DNA of 64,000 nt from UBA1952 sp965246855 (GCA_965246855.1 CBDFFP010000001.1:62001-126000), one strand, 5' to 3'; positions 14,093 to 23,095 are shown, numbered from the stretch's first letter. Numbers and translations: made by a program. Notes: generated by a model not told the origin, from the letters alone.

Positions 14093-14898
14093 CAGGCAAC
14101 GGGAACAGGGGTCTCCAGATATTCTTTTATCACTGCAATGGTTTCCTCCGGTGCGCTCAGGTGTGGGCAATGGCCGGTGGCTTCTACCACGCGCAGGGTG
14201 CTATTGGGAACATGGCGGTACATGTATTCGCCTACGGCAAGCGGGGCAATCAAGTCGTCAGTGCATTGCAGGATAAGGGAAGGCACTCTGAGCTTAGGCA
14301 GGTCGGCGCGGTTGTCGGAATAGAAAGTGGCTTCGGCAAAGCGGCGGGCCATAACGGGGTCGGTAGAGCAAAAGCTTTCGGTAAGCTCTGCGGCCAGTTC
14401 GGGGCGTTCGGGATTCTTCATGGCCGCCGCGCCGAGGAAATTGGCCCAGCCGATGTAGTTTTTGTCCATCGTGTCCAGTAGTTCTTCTACATCGCGCTGC
14501 TCAAAGCCGCCTACATAATTTGTGTCGTTAATATAGCGTGGCGAAGGCCCTACGAAAACCAGTTTTTGAAAAAGCTCTGGCCTTTTAATTGCGGCAATCA
14601 GCCCGATCATGCTGCTCACTGAGTGGCCTACCAGCACAATGTTCTTCAGATTCAGCGCCTCAATCACGTCCAGCATGTCTTCAGCGTAGCCGTTCAAGGT
14701 GCTGTAACGCTCGGCGTTATAGGCTCGCAAATCGCTTTTGCCAGAGCCTACATAGTCGAACAACACAATGCGGTATTCGTCGGCAAAAGCAGGATACACA
14801 TACCGCCACATATTCTGGTCGCAACCGAAACCGTGGGCAAACAGCATGGGCTGCTCGCCCTTGCCGAAAATTCTTACGTTGTTACGGGTAACTATCAT
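14092..14898 (-). CDS. Alpha/beta hydrolase, RsbQ/KAI2-like
   Basis: A 268-residue protein without a signal peptide. Catalytic triad visible: Ser in VGHSVSSMIGL (about 97), Asp in LQCTDDLIAPLAVG and His in ATGHCPHLSAPE. Further family signatures are LFAHGFGCDQNMWRYV and LFDYVGSGKSDL. It is close in pattern and length to RsbQ of Bacillus and the plant KAI2/D14 receptors, which bind small hydrophobic ligands and signal rather than feed metabolism. It is the first gene of a two-gene operon, overlapping the PAS kinase by one base. The start MIVTRNNVRIFGKG fits the RsbQ N-terminus. Confidence 0.92.
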   Translation of the reverse strand: MIVTRNNVRIFGKGEQPMLFAHGFGCDQNMWRYVYPAFADEYRIVLFDYVGSGKSDLRAYNAERYSTLNGYAEDMLDVIEALNLKNIVLVGHSVSSMIGLIAAIKRPELFQKLVFVGPSPRYINDTNYVGGFEQRDVEELLDTMDKNYIGWANFLGAAAMKNPERPELAAELTESFCSTDPVMARRFAEATFYSDNRADLPKLRVPSLILQCTDDLIAPLAVGEYMYRHVPNSTLRVVEATGHCPHLSAPEETIAVIKEYLETPVPVA

Positions 14899-15015
14899 GG
14901 AGTTTTTTTCGGAAGAAAGTTGGTAAAGGTATTTAAGGTTGGTTAAAAAGAACTGTCTGTTTTCTGTCCCTATTGTGCCTGCCAGCCGGGGGATTCAGAC
15001 CGACACAAAGGCACT

Positions 15016-16983
15016 TCATCTTCTATCCTGCGCCAGAAGCCACTGGGAGGCTTGCAACCAGGCAAAGGCTGCGCGCCTCATCGTCCATGCTGTGTTAGAA
15101 TCTTCTTGATAGAAGTCGTGCAGGTCTTCGGTGCGATAACGATAGAGGCTTTGTGTTGCTTCCATGCGATAAATGTAGAGGAGGCTGTCGCTCATGCAAG
15201 CCAGTCGCGTATCGGAGGAAAAGATGGCATAAGGCTTCTGTTGCGCCTGAAGCAGATTGGTGCTGAGCGTATTGTTGAGGTAAGGCCGGCGACATACCAA
15301 GCCCGCAACAGTCGCAGGCACATCCGTTTGTAAACCCAATACCGGGAAGGCTTTTGGCGCTGTGTAGCCAGGCGTAAACAACACCAGCGGGATGTGCTGA
15401 TAAGAGAAAGATACATCGTAGGCGTTGTGCCCCATCAGCGCGCCGTGATCGGCTATAAAAACGAAAAGCGTGTTGCTGTACCAGGGTTGCGCGGCGGCAT
15501 ATTGCAGGAACCGGCGGAGGCTCCAGTCGGCAAAATGAGTGGCCTGCTGGGGCAGATCTTTATGCTTCGGTACATAGCCGCTGTTGGTGGGAATGGTGTA
15601 GGGCCCATGGTCGGTGCCGGTCATGAAGGCTGCAAAGAAGGGTTGTTTTTTTGCCGCAATGCTGTTGAGCAGCGGAATGGAAAAGCGGAACATAAACTCA
15701 TCCGGCACGCCCAGCGTACTCAGCACCTCGCTGGATGGATAATCTTTTTGGCCCACAATGCGCTCCATACCATTGGCCGACAGGAAGCCGCTCATATTAT
15801 CAAACAATTCGTCGTGCGTAGTAAAGAAGAGCGTGCTGTAGCCTTCGCGCCGCAGCCACACCGGCAGGGCGTCTATACGGGACACATGCGCGGCCTCCAT
15901 CGGATGGCGCTTCATCAGGGCGGGGTGCCCCAGAAGGGTGGCATAGATGCCGTTGTAAGTATGCAGCCCTGCGCTCCAGATATTATCAAAAGCCCACGAT
16001 GCACCTGCAAGGCTGTCAAGGAACGGTGTGAGACCTTCGGTATTTCCATAGCGTCCCATCTTGGCAGTGCTCATGCTTTCCATCATCACCACTACCACAT
16101 TTCTGCCCTGCAAGGCCCGCGAGGGCGTATCCATCCGCGCAACAGGGGAGATGCGGGGGAAGCGGCTGTCTGCGCCCAGCAAGTCAGCCGTGGTTCTTAG
16201 CGCATCTTCGTCTGCAAGCCAATGCAGCCGTGCATTTTCGGGCTTTCCTTCATCCTCCAGCGACTTCATGAAAGAGAAAACGGCATTGAGGCCAAGCGCA
16301 CTGATGGTGGGGTCGTCGGAGATATAGGCTGCTCCGGGAACGATGGGCGACTTCTGCGCCAGACGCCCGCGGATGCCCAGAAAAATGGCCCCGCCTAATA
16401 ACAGAAAGACCGGCGTATAGCGCCAGGCCGGTCGGGTGGCGGCTATCTGCAGCGAAGCAACATGCGCTCGGCAGATGCGGCGCAACAGCACCAGAAACAC
16501 AGTAACAACACCTATCCACAGGAAAACATAGCCGTAATACTGCGGCTCCCCAAGCACCATCCGGATGCCGAAAGAAGCGTGTGCCTTCCACGCAAGCACA
16601 GTGTTGTCGAGGCGCGCACCAAACTGGTTGTAGAAAGGAAGGTCGGCGGCGCACAGGAGAAAGGCAAGCGGAAACACCACGCCGAGAAACAGATAACCGG
16701 CGCGCAATGCGCCCCTTCGCAGCCAGCCCGCGAGTACAAGCAATCCCAGAAACATAAACGGCACCGCAATCAGGTAACATGTAATAACGGTATCGAAGCG
16801 CACCCCTATCCACAGCGCGGCAGTAAGGAGCTTTGCCCGTTTGCCGCAGGTATAATGGATATCACCGAAGTGCTGCGCCAGCATCCACAGCCGGAAAACA
16901 CCAAAGCAGGTGATGGCCAGCAGGTAGATAAATAAGAGATAGCGCGCATCAGGACGGCGCTTCGGCAGCATAAAAAAAGACAT
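15016..16983 (-). CDS. LTA-synthase-like membrane sulfatase (phosphoglycerol/phosphoethanolamine transferase type)
   Basis: A 655-residue protein with about five membrane helices in the first 220 residues (LLFIYLLAITCFGVF, VITCYLIAVPFMFLGLL and others), then a periplasmic alkaline-phosphatase-fold domain. Metal and catalytic sites visible: VVMMESMSTAKMGRYG, the Thr nucleophile region in SAGLHTYNGIYATLLG, TGTDHGPY and IADHGALMGHN. In lipoteichoic acid synthases this Thr takes a phosphoglycerol unit; in Gram-negative relatives the product differs. Start ATG at 16983 (MSFFMLPKRRPDAR) precedes the first helix directly; an in-frame ATG at 17088 would overlap the divergent promoter. Inferred to decorate an envelope glycan or lipid with neighbouring GT products. 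Confidence 0.88.
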   Translation of the reverse strand: MSFFMLPKRRPDARYLLFIYLLAITCFGVFRLWMLAQHFGDIHYTCGKRAKLLTAALWIGVRFDTVITCYLIAVPFMFLGLLVLAGWLRRGALRAGYLFLGVVFPLAFLLCAADLPFYNQFGARLDNTVLAWKAHASFGIRMVLGEPQYYGYVFLWIGVVTVFLVLLRRICRAHVASLQIAATRPAWRYTPVFLLLGGAIFLGIRGRLAQKSPIVPGAAYISDDPTISALGLNAVFSFMKSLEDEGKPENARLHWLADEDALRTTADLLGADSRFPRISPVARMDTPSRALQGRNVVVVMMESMSTAKMGRYGNTEGLTPFLDSLAGASWAFDNIWSAGLHTYNGIYATLLGHPALMKRHPMEAAHVSRIDALPVWLRREGYSTLFFTTHDELFDNMSGFLSANGMERIVGQKDYPSSEVLSTLGVPDEFMFRFSIPLLNSIAAKKQPFFAAFMTGTDHGPYTIPTNSGYVPKHKDLPQQATHFADWSLRRFLQYAAAQPWYSNTLFVFIADHGALMGHNAYDVSFSYQHIPLVLFTPGYTAPKAFPVLGLQTDVPATVAGLVCRRPYLNNTLSTNLLQAQQKPYAIFSSDTRLACMSDSLLYIYRMEATQSLYRYRTEDLHDFYQEDSNTAWTMRRAAFAWLQASQWLLAQDRR

Positions 16984-17096
16984 ACACACCCCCCGTAGGC
17001 AAACGGAAGTGCAATGATAATATAAAAAGGGGTTGTTGGAATGTATGAAGTGACTTTGCCGGGAAGCTGATATTAACGATTGCGGCAAAAGTTACT

Positions 17097-17127
17097 TTTG
17101 CCGCATCCTGCAACACCAATATCTTTG
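17097..17127 (+). promoter_or_regulatory. Bacteroidota promoter of GT4 paralogue 2
   Basis: TTTG at 17097-17100 and TATCTTTG at 17120-17127 with a 19-base gap. The -33 box is part of a 23-base palindrome (GCGGCAAAAGT/ACTTTTGCCGC around 17082-17104), a possible operator. The ATG is 51 bases downstream of the -7 box. Confidence 0.75.
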
Positions 17128-17178
17128 TGCCTCCTTTTCCCTATAAACTTTTCCCTAAGCTCTTTTTTCATTCCTGCT

Positions 17179-18444
17179 ATGAAGAGAAATATTGCCTTCA
17201 TCTCTGAAAACGCCTCGCCCCTCAATACGACTGAGGGCGCAGAAATCAGCGGCCAGAACGTGTATGTGGCCGAACTGGCCAAAGCACTTGTTGCGCTCGA
17301 CTATCAGATTGACATCTACACGCGCCGCGATAACCCCGAACTGCCTGATGTGATGAATCTGACGCCCGGAATCCGGCTTATTCATATTACTGTCGCCCCG
17401 GAACATCTGCAAGGAAGCACTCAGACGTCCTACATGCAGGCTTTTATGGATGAGATGCTCGTATTCATTCATCAGCAACGGCTGAATTATGCGGTTATTC
17501 ATGCGCACCACTACACTTCTGCCTGGATTGCCATGCGCATCAAGCCAATATTGAATATTCCTTTCACTGTTACCTTTCACACGCTGGCCTTGGTGCGTCA
17601 GCAACATGAAGTGGCTGCTGATGATTCGCTGGAGGAGAGCATTCTGATAGAGCGGGAAATCATTCAAAATGCCGATGCAATCGTGGCGGAATGTCCGCAG
17701 GACCGGGTAGATCTGATGCAGCTTTACAATGCAAACCCGGCAACCATTTCTATGATTCCGTGCGGCTTCAGTACAGCGGAGTTTTCGCCTGTTGACAAGG
17801 ATGAGGCTCGCGCGTATCTGGGGCTTCCTGTTCACGAGCGCATTGTTTTGCAGGTGGGCAGGATGGTACCGCGTAAAGGCGTGGACAACGTCATTCGCGC
17901 GGTAGCGCTTGCGCAGCAGCAGGTAGCCGACCTGCGGCTTGTGATTGTGGGCGGCCCTACGGATCAGCCCGACCCAAAAATCTCTCCTGAAATTGACCGC
18001 CTGCAACAACTGGCGCACCATTTAGGAGTTAGCCGCCGGGTTTCGTTTGCCGGACGCAAAGACCGTGACCTGTTGCGGTACTTTTATTCTGCCGCTGATA
18101 TTTGTGTTTCTACGCCGTGGTATGAGCCTTTCGGCATTACGCCCGTTGAGGCCATGGCTTGCGCCAGACCTGTTATTGGTTCTGAGGTCGGCGGCATTAA
18201 ATACAGCGTGGTGGATAGCACAACTGGTTACTTGGTGCAACCTGAAGACCCACAGACGCTTGCCGACCGGATGGCAAGACTGCTGAACGACGAAGATCAT
18301 CGCCAGAGAATGGGCAGCGCAGCTTTAACCAGAGTAAACATGTATTTCACCTGGCAAAAAGTTGCCTTTCAAATGGATGCCCTTTACCGTCGCATGATAA
18401 AGCAAGTTGGAGGCATGAGTTGGATGCAGTTCTCCGTAAAATAA
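17179..18444 (+). CDS. Glycosyltransferase family 4 (GT-B), paralogue 2
   Basis: A 421-residue GT-B enzyme, paralogous to the product at 11421: NIAFISENASPL, GQNVYVAELAKAL, GRMVPRKGVDNVIRAVALA, DICVSTPWYEPFGIT and PVEAMACARPVIGSEVGGI. Start ATG at 17179 matches the first residues of the paralogue; the open frame extends 33 codons upstream, but that stretch contains the promoter. It is divergent from the LTA-synthase-like gene and convergent with the GT2 gene. Two near-identical GT4 enzymes suggest successive additions of the same or a similar sugar (inference). Confidence 0.91.
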   Translation: MKRNIAFISENASPLNTTEGAEISGQNVYVAELAKALVALDYQIDIYTRRDNPELPDVMNLTPGIRLIHITVAPEHLQGSTQTSYMQAFMDEMLVFIHQQRLNYAVIHAHHYTSAWIAMRIKPILNIPFTVTFHTLALVRQQHEVAADDSLEESILIEREIIQNADAIVAECPQDRVDLMQLYNANPATISMIPCGFSTAEFSPVDKDEARAYLGLPVHERIVLQVGRMVPRKGVDNVIRAVALAQQQVADLRLVIVGGPTDQPDPKISPEIDRLQQLAHHLGVSRRVSFAGRKDRDLLRYFYSAADICVSTPWYEPFGITPVEAMACARPVIGSEVGGIKYSVVDSTTGYLVQPEDPQTLADRMARLLNDEDHRQRMGSAALTRVNMYFTWQKVAFQMDALYRRMIKQVGGMSWMQFSVK

Positions 18445-18460
18445 ATTAAGATGATTCATA

Positions 18461-18500
18461 GCGTGGTTTGGCAAGTCTTTAAAGACTTGTCAAACCACGC
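18461..18500. terminator. 40-bp palindromic terminator between convergent glycosyltransferase genes
   Basis: GCGTGGTTTGGCAAGTCTTT pairs with the following 20 bases with one mismatch and no loop. TATCTTCTTTTT follows on the plus strand. The GT4 gene ends at 18444 and the GT2 gene at 18511, so it probably stops both. Confidence 0.75.
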
Positions 18501-18510
18501 TATCTTCTTT

Positions 18511-19479
18511 TTAGAAAAACACCACCCGGTAGCGCCATGCGCCGCGCAAATGCCAATAGACGGATGCAAAAGGAATAGCAAGCGAGGTGATGACCATTTC
18601 CAGAACATGGCCCGGCGCGAGCGAGGTACGCCACAGGCGGGAGCCGATAAGCCACAATGTAAGAAGCAGCCACGCAACGCCTGTATACATCAAAAGCTGA
18701 TCGTTACGAATCCAGAAAGCTGTGAACGCCGTGAGTGCGGAAAGCACAATGGCATAGTAATGCAGGGCGGGGCGCGGTTGAATATATTTGCGGTAATATG
18801 CCGGAAATTTGCGGTAAAGCAATGCATTAAAAACCGCTTTGCGCTGCTCCCAGATGCTGATACCCCAAGGTGCTTCGCGCACCGGATGCACTACCACCGC
18901 GCCGGATACGTCCTTAATAGGAATTCTTTGTAAAAGCAGCCGGAACTCCAGATCGTTGTCCGCACGCCACGTAGCAGAGTAACGCTCGTCAAAACCGTCC
19001 ACAGATACCAACGCGGCACGGGTACAGCAGCAATTGGCTGTAACAAAATCTGCCTTTTCCAGCTTCGCCATCCGGAACTCATAATCCGTAGGTCGTGCCG
19101 GATGAGGAACAACGATTTTTCCGGTGTAAGCAATCAGGATTTCGCCTCTATAATGCTGCCAGTAAGCGGAAAGCCACTCCGGTTCAGGCACGGTATCATC
19201 ATCGGTAAAGACAATGAGCGCACCTTTTGCCAACTGCCAACCCATATTGCGCGCCGCTGCCGGCCCTGCCTGCTCATGAAGATGCAGCCCCTGAAGTTGT
19301 AGCCCGGTTCCGGCAAATTGCATAACTACTTCGCTGACTTTTGCATCCGGACCGTCGCTCACCACAATCACCTCAAAATCCGACTTCGGAAACGACTGCT
19401 CTGCAAGGGCGCGCAGGCATCTCTTCAGCAGGTCAGGCCGACGATAGGTGGGAATAACGACAGAAATCTTCACCGACAT
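18511..19479 (-). CDS. Glycosyltransferase family 2 with C-terminal membrane segments
   Basis: A 322-residue GT-A enzyme. Motifs: KISVVIPTYRRPDLL at the start, the DxD-type metal site in VFTDDDTVPEPEWL, ARNMGWQLAKGA, and an acceptor-side region GFDERYSATWRADND. The last 80 residues contain two or three hydrophobic segments (YAIVLSALTAFTAFWI, LLTLWLIGSRLW), so it is membrane-anchored. The start MSVKISVVIPTYRR at 19479 directly precedes the conserved strand; an upstream ATG (19530) adds a non-conserved tail. Substrate unknown. It belongs with the envelope glycan genes nearby. Confidence 0.9.
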   Translation of the reverse strand: MSVKISVVIPTYRRPDLLKRCLRALAEQSFPKSDFEVIVVSDGPDAKVSEVVMQFAGTGLQLQGLHLHEQAGPAAARNMGWQLAKGALIVFTDDDTVPEPEWLSAYWQHYRGEILIAYTGKIVVPHPARPTDYEFRMAKLEKADFVTANCCCTRAALVSVDGFDERYSATWRADNDLEFRLLLQRIPIKDVSGAVVVHPVREAPWGISIWEQRKAVFNALLYRKFPAYYRKYIQPRPALHYYAIVLSALTAFTAFWIRNDQLLMYTGVAWLLLTLWLIGSRLWRTSLAPGHVLEMVITSLAIPFASVYWHLRGAWRYRVVFF

Positions 19480-19947
19480 AAAAAAGTTCTTTTTTAAACA
19501 CCACTCTTTAAAAACGGACATCAGAGTCACCTATTCTCAACAGTTTAGGACGCTTTCTGTGATCAAAAGCACCCATTACACCTTAATACGCCTAAGAATA
19601 AAGAGAAGGCAGCTCTGCGAGATACGATTTCGGGAGGAAATTGGTTTTGAGTTCTTCCTGAGAGGTCTTGTGCTTACAAATTTCCTGCTACCCGACACGA
19701 GGATACAAGTGCCCAACCCGACTTTGAGGCTGAACCCACCCTTTTTTGAGGTCGGAAGCACCCTTTGGCTTTTTTGGAGAGTCCCCTAGAAAGGACATTA
19801 AAAGTCATGATGGCTTGAAGCATTCTCTTGAATAGAAGCGTTGTTAGCACAGACGTCGGGAGAGACGAAAGATTATCCACACAGAATACTGGTTTTTCGC
19901 AATCCTTTTATTCTCCGGACAGGCTCTTATCCGGCGGGAATTCGCAC
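19480..19947. other. Non-coding gap upstream of the GT2 gene
   Basis: About 470 bases with no convincing gene on either strand; the longest frames are about 60-110 codons with no family resemblance. A single perfect DnaA-box nonamer TTATCCACA is at 19873-19881, but it stands alone. No 21-bp or 7-bp periodicity was found. Confidence 0.5.
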
Positions 19948-19979
19948 AAAAAAAGGGATGGAGCTTATTCGCTCCATCC
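19948..19979 (-). terminator. Intrinsic terminator of ricT
   Basis: On the minus strand GGATGGAGC pairs with GCTCCATCC around GAATAA, followed by a T-run of seven. It lies 28 bases after the ricT stop. Confidence 0.88.
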
Positions 19980-20006
19980 TAACAGGCTTCTCCTTTATCA
20001 AAACGA

Positions 20007-21380
20007 CTAGGAATCAGGCTTGTCCTTGTCTCCCTTTGGCGGCTCTTTCTTTTCCCCTCTCGGCGGGCGCGGCTGCTGCGGTGCACGAGCCCCTTCCGTC
20101 CTGGGTTGACGCGGCGTTTGTGGCTGCGTCTCCTTCTTAGGTTGCTGCGGCGGTCTTGCCTGTTGTCTGGAGGCTTCCGGTTTCTTTACGGCAGCCTGCC
20201 CTTCCTTGGCTTCTTTCGGTGGCGTTGCCCCTTGGCGCTCCGCGTCTTTCTTCCCCTTCTTATGCCTCTTATTGTTCCGCTCCAATGCCCGCAAGGACAC
20301 TTGTCCTACGTCGTTCACAAAGGAGCTTTCCACTTCTCCGCCGTCGGCTTCTGTATGTTTTTCAATCACTACCGCACCAATGTCTTCCGGGCGAATGCCT
20401 TCTTTGTTCATCGCTATGATCTCGCGCACCCTTTCCAGCGCCAACGGATATTGCCGCGACGAGCCGGGCAACGTGTACCACATGAGGTTGCGGAAGATGT
20501 CTTTTTTCTGGAGAAAAGCAATGCCTTTGCTTACCTCCAGCTTTTCCGCACCCGATGGAAACGCTTTCAGCGCATCCATATACGTATCCAACTCATAGTT
20601 AAGACAGCACTTGAGCCTTCCGCACTGTCCGGCCAGTTTCACCTGGTTGATGCTGAGGTTTTGGTAACGCGCTGCACCGGTATTTACAGCCTTGAAATCG
20701 GTAAGCCAAGTGCTGCAACACAACTCACGGCCACAGGAACCAATGCCGCCTACTTTACCGCTTTCCTGCCGCGCGCCGATCTGGCGCATCTCCACCCGTG
20801 CCTTGAATTCGGTTGCGTAAATGCGAAGAATATCCCGGAAATCCACGCGCTGCTCTGCGGTGTAATAAACGGTCACTTTCTTGCCGTCGGCCTGCACTTC
20901 GGCTTCCCCAATCTTCATGTCCAGCTTGTGCTGTCGTGCCATGGCGCGGCATTGCACCAACACTTCCGGCTCGCGGGCTTTCTGCTCGTGATAGATTTTC
21001 AGGTCGTCTTCCTGTGCGGGGCGAAGCATCTTTTTCATTTCCGCTTTCTCGTCCACGCCGCGCTTTTTCATTTGCAGCTTCACCAGCTCGCCCGTCAGCG
21101 AGACCAATCCTACATCAAAACCGCTCACGCCTTCCACGGCTACCCAGTCGCCTTTCTCATATAAGAAATCGCCGGGGTTGCGATAAAATTCCTTCCGGCT
21201 ACCTTTATTAAAGGAGATTTCCAGAATCGGATACGGACGAAGTCCGTCATAAGCGGGCATATCCGCCAGCCAGTCGTGTACGTTCAGGCGGTTGCAGCCA
21301 CCAGAGCTACATCCGCCATTGCTTTTGCACCCCGACGGCTTGCCATCGTGTGTGCGGGAGCCGCAAGAGCCACATCCCAT
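20007..21380 (-). CDS. ricT: PSP1 domain protein, RicT/YaaT-like
   Basis: A 457-residue protein. The N-terminus is rich in cysteine (MGCGSCGSRTHDGKPSGC, then SSGGC). The PSP1 core has cysteine clusters GSCGRELCCSTWL and AGQCGRLKCCLNYE and the strand EFYRNPGDFLYEKGDWV. The last 100 residues are a low-complexity basic/proline/glutamine tail. In Bacillus, RicT (YaaT) forms a complex with RicA and RicF carrying iron-sulfur clusters and tunes RNase Y and development. holB lies directly upstream, as in Firmicutes (holB-yaaT), supporting orthology. No RicA or RicF is adjacent. The start at 21380 directly precedes the Cys-rich motif. Confidence 0.9.
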   Translation of the reverse strand: MGCGSCGSRTHDGKPSGCKSNGGCSSGGCNRLNVHDWLADMPAYDGLRPYPILEISFNKGSRKEFYRNPGDFLYEKGDWVAVEGVSGFDVGLVSLTGELVKLQMKKRGVDEKAEMKKMLRPAQEDDLKIYHEQKAREPEVLVQCRAMARQHKLDMKIGEAEVQADGKKVTVYYTAEQRVDFRDILRIYATEFKARVEMRQIGARQESGKVGGIGSCGRELCCSTWLTDFKAVNTGAARYQNLSINQVKLAGQCGRLKCCLNYELDTYMDALKAFPSGAEKLEVSKGIAFLQKKDIFRNLMWYTLPGSSRQYPLALERVREIIAMNKEGIRPEDIGAVVIEKHTEADGGEVESSFVNDVGQVSLRALERNNKRHKKGKKDAERQGATPPKEAKEGQAAVKKPEASRQQARPPQQPKKETQPQTPRQPRTEGARAPQQPRPPRGEKKEPPKGDKDKPDS

Positions 21381-21492
21381 AATTACCTCAGAATTTATAT
21401 ACACAACAAAACAAGCATACAGCTATTTTGTTGGAAAAGTTAGAAAAGAAGTCGCGAAGATACGCCGTTGTTAGCGTCTTTCTGCGGCTGTT

Positions 21493-22641
21493 CTAGGCCG
21501 CAACCCGCGCGTGCGTACGCACAATCCGCATTAGTTGAATGCTCAGCGCATGAAACTGGATTTTGCCGTTTACGTTTCCGGCAATTCGGTGAATCGTATC
21601 CGCAATCGCTTCGTTCATCGCAGCAATGCTTTCCGCGTTGGTGGCTTTATGGGCTGCCAGTTTTTTCACGAAAGCGGCTTCTTCCGCTGGAAAATGAAGC
21701 GGCGTTCCAGGTGCATAATGTTGCACGAGCGCGGCCTGCAACAGATGCGTGGCATACTGCAAAAGCGCCTTCACACCTTCGCGACCTTTCTTGGAAGTCT
21801 CGTCGGCAAAGCGCGTAACGGCAATTCCCTGCCCGGTGTAGAGGGCGTTGAACCAATCCCGGAAAGTGGGAAAGAAATCTTCGCCGCCGCCTTGCGCTAA
21901 TTGCATCGCTTCGGCAAAAGAACCTTCGGCGTTGATGGCTGCAAGTCCGGCGGAGCGTTCATCCATCGCAATGCCTTTTTGCCGCAGTGCGGTGCTGATT
22001 TCGTTCGGCGAAAGCGGCGGCAGGCGAATGGTTTGTACGCGGCTGAGAATGGTTGCGAGGATGTTCTCCGTCTGGCTGCCGATGAAAATCAGATGCGTGC
22101 CTGCGGGTGGTTCCTCAATCAGTTTCAGGAGCATGTTTCCTTCCTTTTGAAGGTATTCCGCGCCCCAGAGAAGGAGAATTTTCCGTTCTCCTTCAAAAGG
22201 TTTGAGGCTGAGTTTCTCAATAATCTTCCGGCATTCGGCGGCGGTAATGTTTCCCTGTTTGTTGCCCGCGTCCATGGCTTGCAGCCAGTTGTAGAGCGTG
22301 TCATAGGGATTGTGGAGAACAAACTTCCGAAACTCTTTTGCAAAAACATCTGCCGTCAGGTTATCGCCTTTTATCTTTTCGGGCTTGATGAGCGGGTAGG
22401 AAAAATGCAGGTCGGGATGTTCCAATCGCGTCACTTTCCGGCAGCCGGGACAATGGCCGCAAGAATCCGTTTCGCCGGGATTTTCGCAGAAAAGGTATTG
22501 CGCGAGGGCCAACGCAAGTGGCAAAGCGCCTACGCCTTCCTGCCCAAGTAAAAGTATCGCGTGGGGCAACCGGCCTACATGGGCGGCGTGGAGAATACCG
22601 GTTTTAGCTTTTTGCTGCCCGACGACTTGTTGGAATTGCAT
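21493..22641 (-). CDS. holB: DNA polymerase III subunit delta prime
   Basis: A 382-residue clamp-loader subunit. Zinc module TDSCGHCPGCRKV. The P-loop region reads GQEGVGALPLALALAQ, with the catalytic Lys replaced; this is expected because delta prime does not hydrolyse ATP. Further signs are the arm KILLLWGAEYLQKEGNMLLK, then LIEEPPAGTHLIF and the sensor/SRC-like segment ILSRVQTIRLPPLS. The start ATG at 22641 (MQFQQVVGQQKAK) gives the standard N-terminus; the open frame upstream to 22755 has no conserved sequence. It pairs with ricT downstream with a 112-base gap. Confidence 0.93.
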   Translation of the reverse strand: MQFQQVVGQQKAKTGILHAAHVGRLPHAILLLGQEGVGALPLALALAQYLFCENPGETDSCGHCPGCRKVTRLEHPDLHFSYPLIKPEKIKGDNLTADVFAKEFRKFVLHNPYDTLYNWLQAMDAGNKQGNITAAECRKIIEKLSLKPFEGERKILLLWGAEYLQKEGNMLLKLIEEPPAGTHLIFIGSQTENILATILSRVQTIRLPPLSPNEISTALRQKGIAMDERSAGLAAINAEGSFAEAMQLAQGGGEDFFPTFRDWFNALYTGQGIAVTRFADETSKKGREGVKALLQYATHLLQAALVQHYAPGTPLHFPAEEAAFVKKLAAHKATNAESIAAMNEAIADTIHRIAGNVNGKIQFHALSIQLMRIVRTHARVAA

Positions 22642-22885
22642 GTGTTTTCTGTTGTTCTTTTTGCTTGACCTAAAGAACCAAAAATTCAAGGCATTCAAAG
22701 GCGAATCCTTCGGACCGGATGCCGCTTGCGCTACGAGCTTATTCTGCCTCAACAACTTATCTCCGAAAAAGAGGCAGAAAAGCTACTCCGCGCGGCGCGT
22801 CCTCCTTTCGCTGTTGAACGCCGGGTGGAACGCAAGCCAGCGGAATTATGAGCCCCTTTACCTCCAAGGAACCAGCTTTTCTACC
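22642..22885. other. Gap between holB and the small membrane protein gene
   Basis: Contains CTTTTTGCTTGACCTAAAGA followed by ACCAAAAATTCAAGGC, an intergenic motif that I recall as recurring in Bacteroidota genomes (memory, not checked). An 11-base dyad TCTGCCTC...GAGGCAGA is at about 22743-22782. No gene. Confidence 0.45.
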
Positions 22886-23095
22886 CTACACAGTCCGGTT
22901 CCGCTTCCACCACATATAACCAATGCTTCCAATAGCAATGAGCGGCAACAAGGCAAGGTAAATAATGCCGCCATTGAGGCCGCGCGCCGAACCTTCGCTC
23001 AAGTCAGCAGCCGTTTTAGTGCAGACGCTACAGCCCTGCGCAAAAGCGTTGGAGGCAAGGATAAGAAGAAGAAGGGAAAAAAGGACGTGTTTCAT
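22886..23095 (-). CDS. Small single-pass membrane protein of the oxidase region
   Basis: 69 residues: signal peptide MKHVLFSLLLLILASNAFA, then QGCSVCTKTAADLSEG, a short CxxC motif, and one membrane helix IIYLALLPLIAIGSIGYMWW with a basic end KRNRTV. A similar small protein commonly ends the cytochrome-oxidase gene run in Bacteroidota (memory). The CxxC faces the periplasm, so a thiol or metal role in oxidase assembly is possible but unproven. Start chosen at the ATG that begins the signal peptide; seven upstream codons are dropped. A gap of about 430 bases with 21-bp repeats separates it from the DUF420 gene. Confidence 0.72.
   Translation of the reverse strand: MKHVLFSLLLLILASNAFAQGCSVCTKTAADLSEGSARGLNGGIIYLALLPLIAIGSIGYMWWKRNRTV

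Noticed and set aside
19576..19880. Short frames between ricT and the GT2 gene
   Set aside because: Sixty to seventy codons, no hydrophobic or domain pattern, no promoter.
19873..19881. Perfect DnaA box TTATCCACA near holB
   Set aside because: A single nonamer is expected by chance at this frequency; no cluster of boxes, AT-rich unwinding region, dnaA or gidA nearby, so not an origin.
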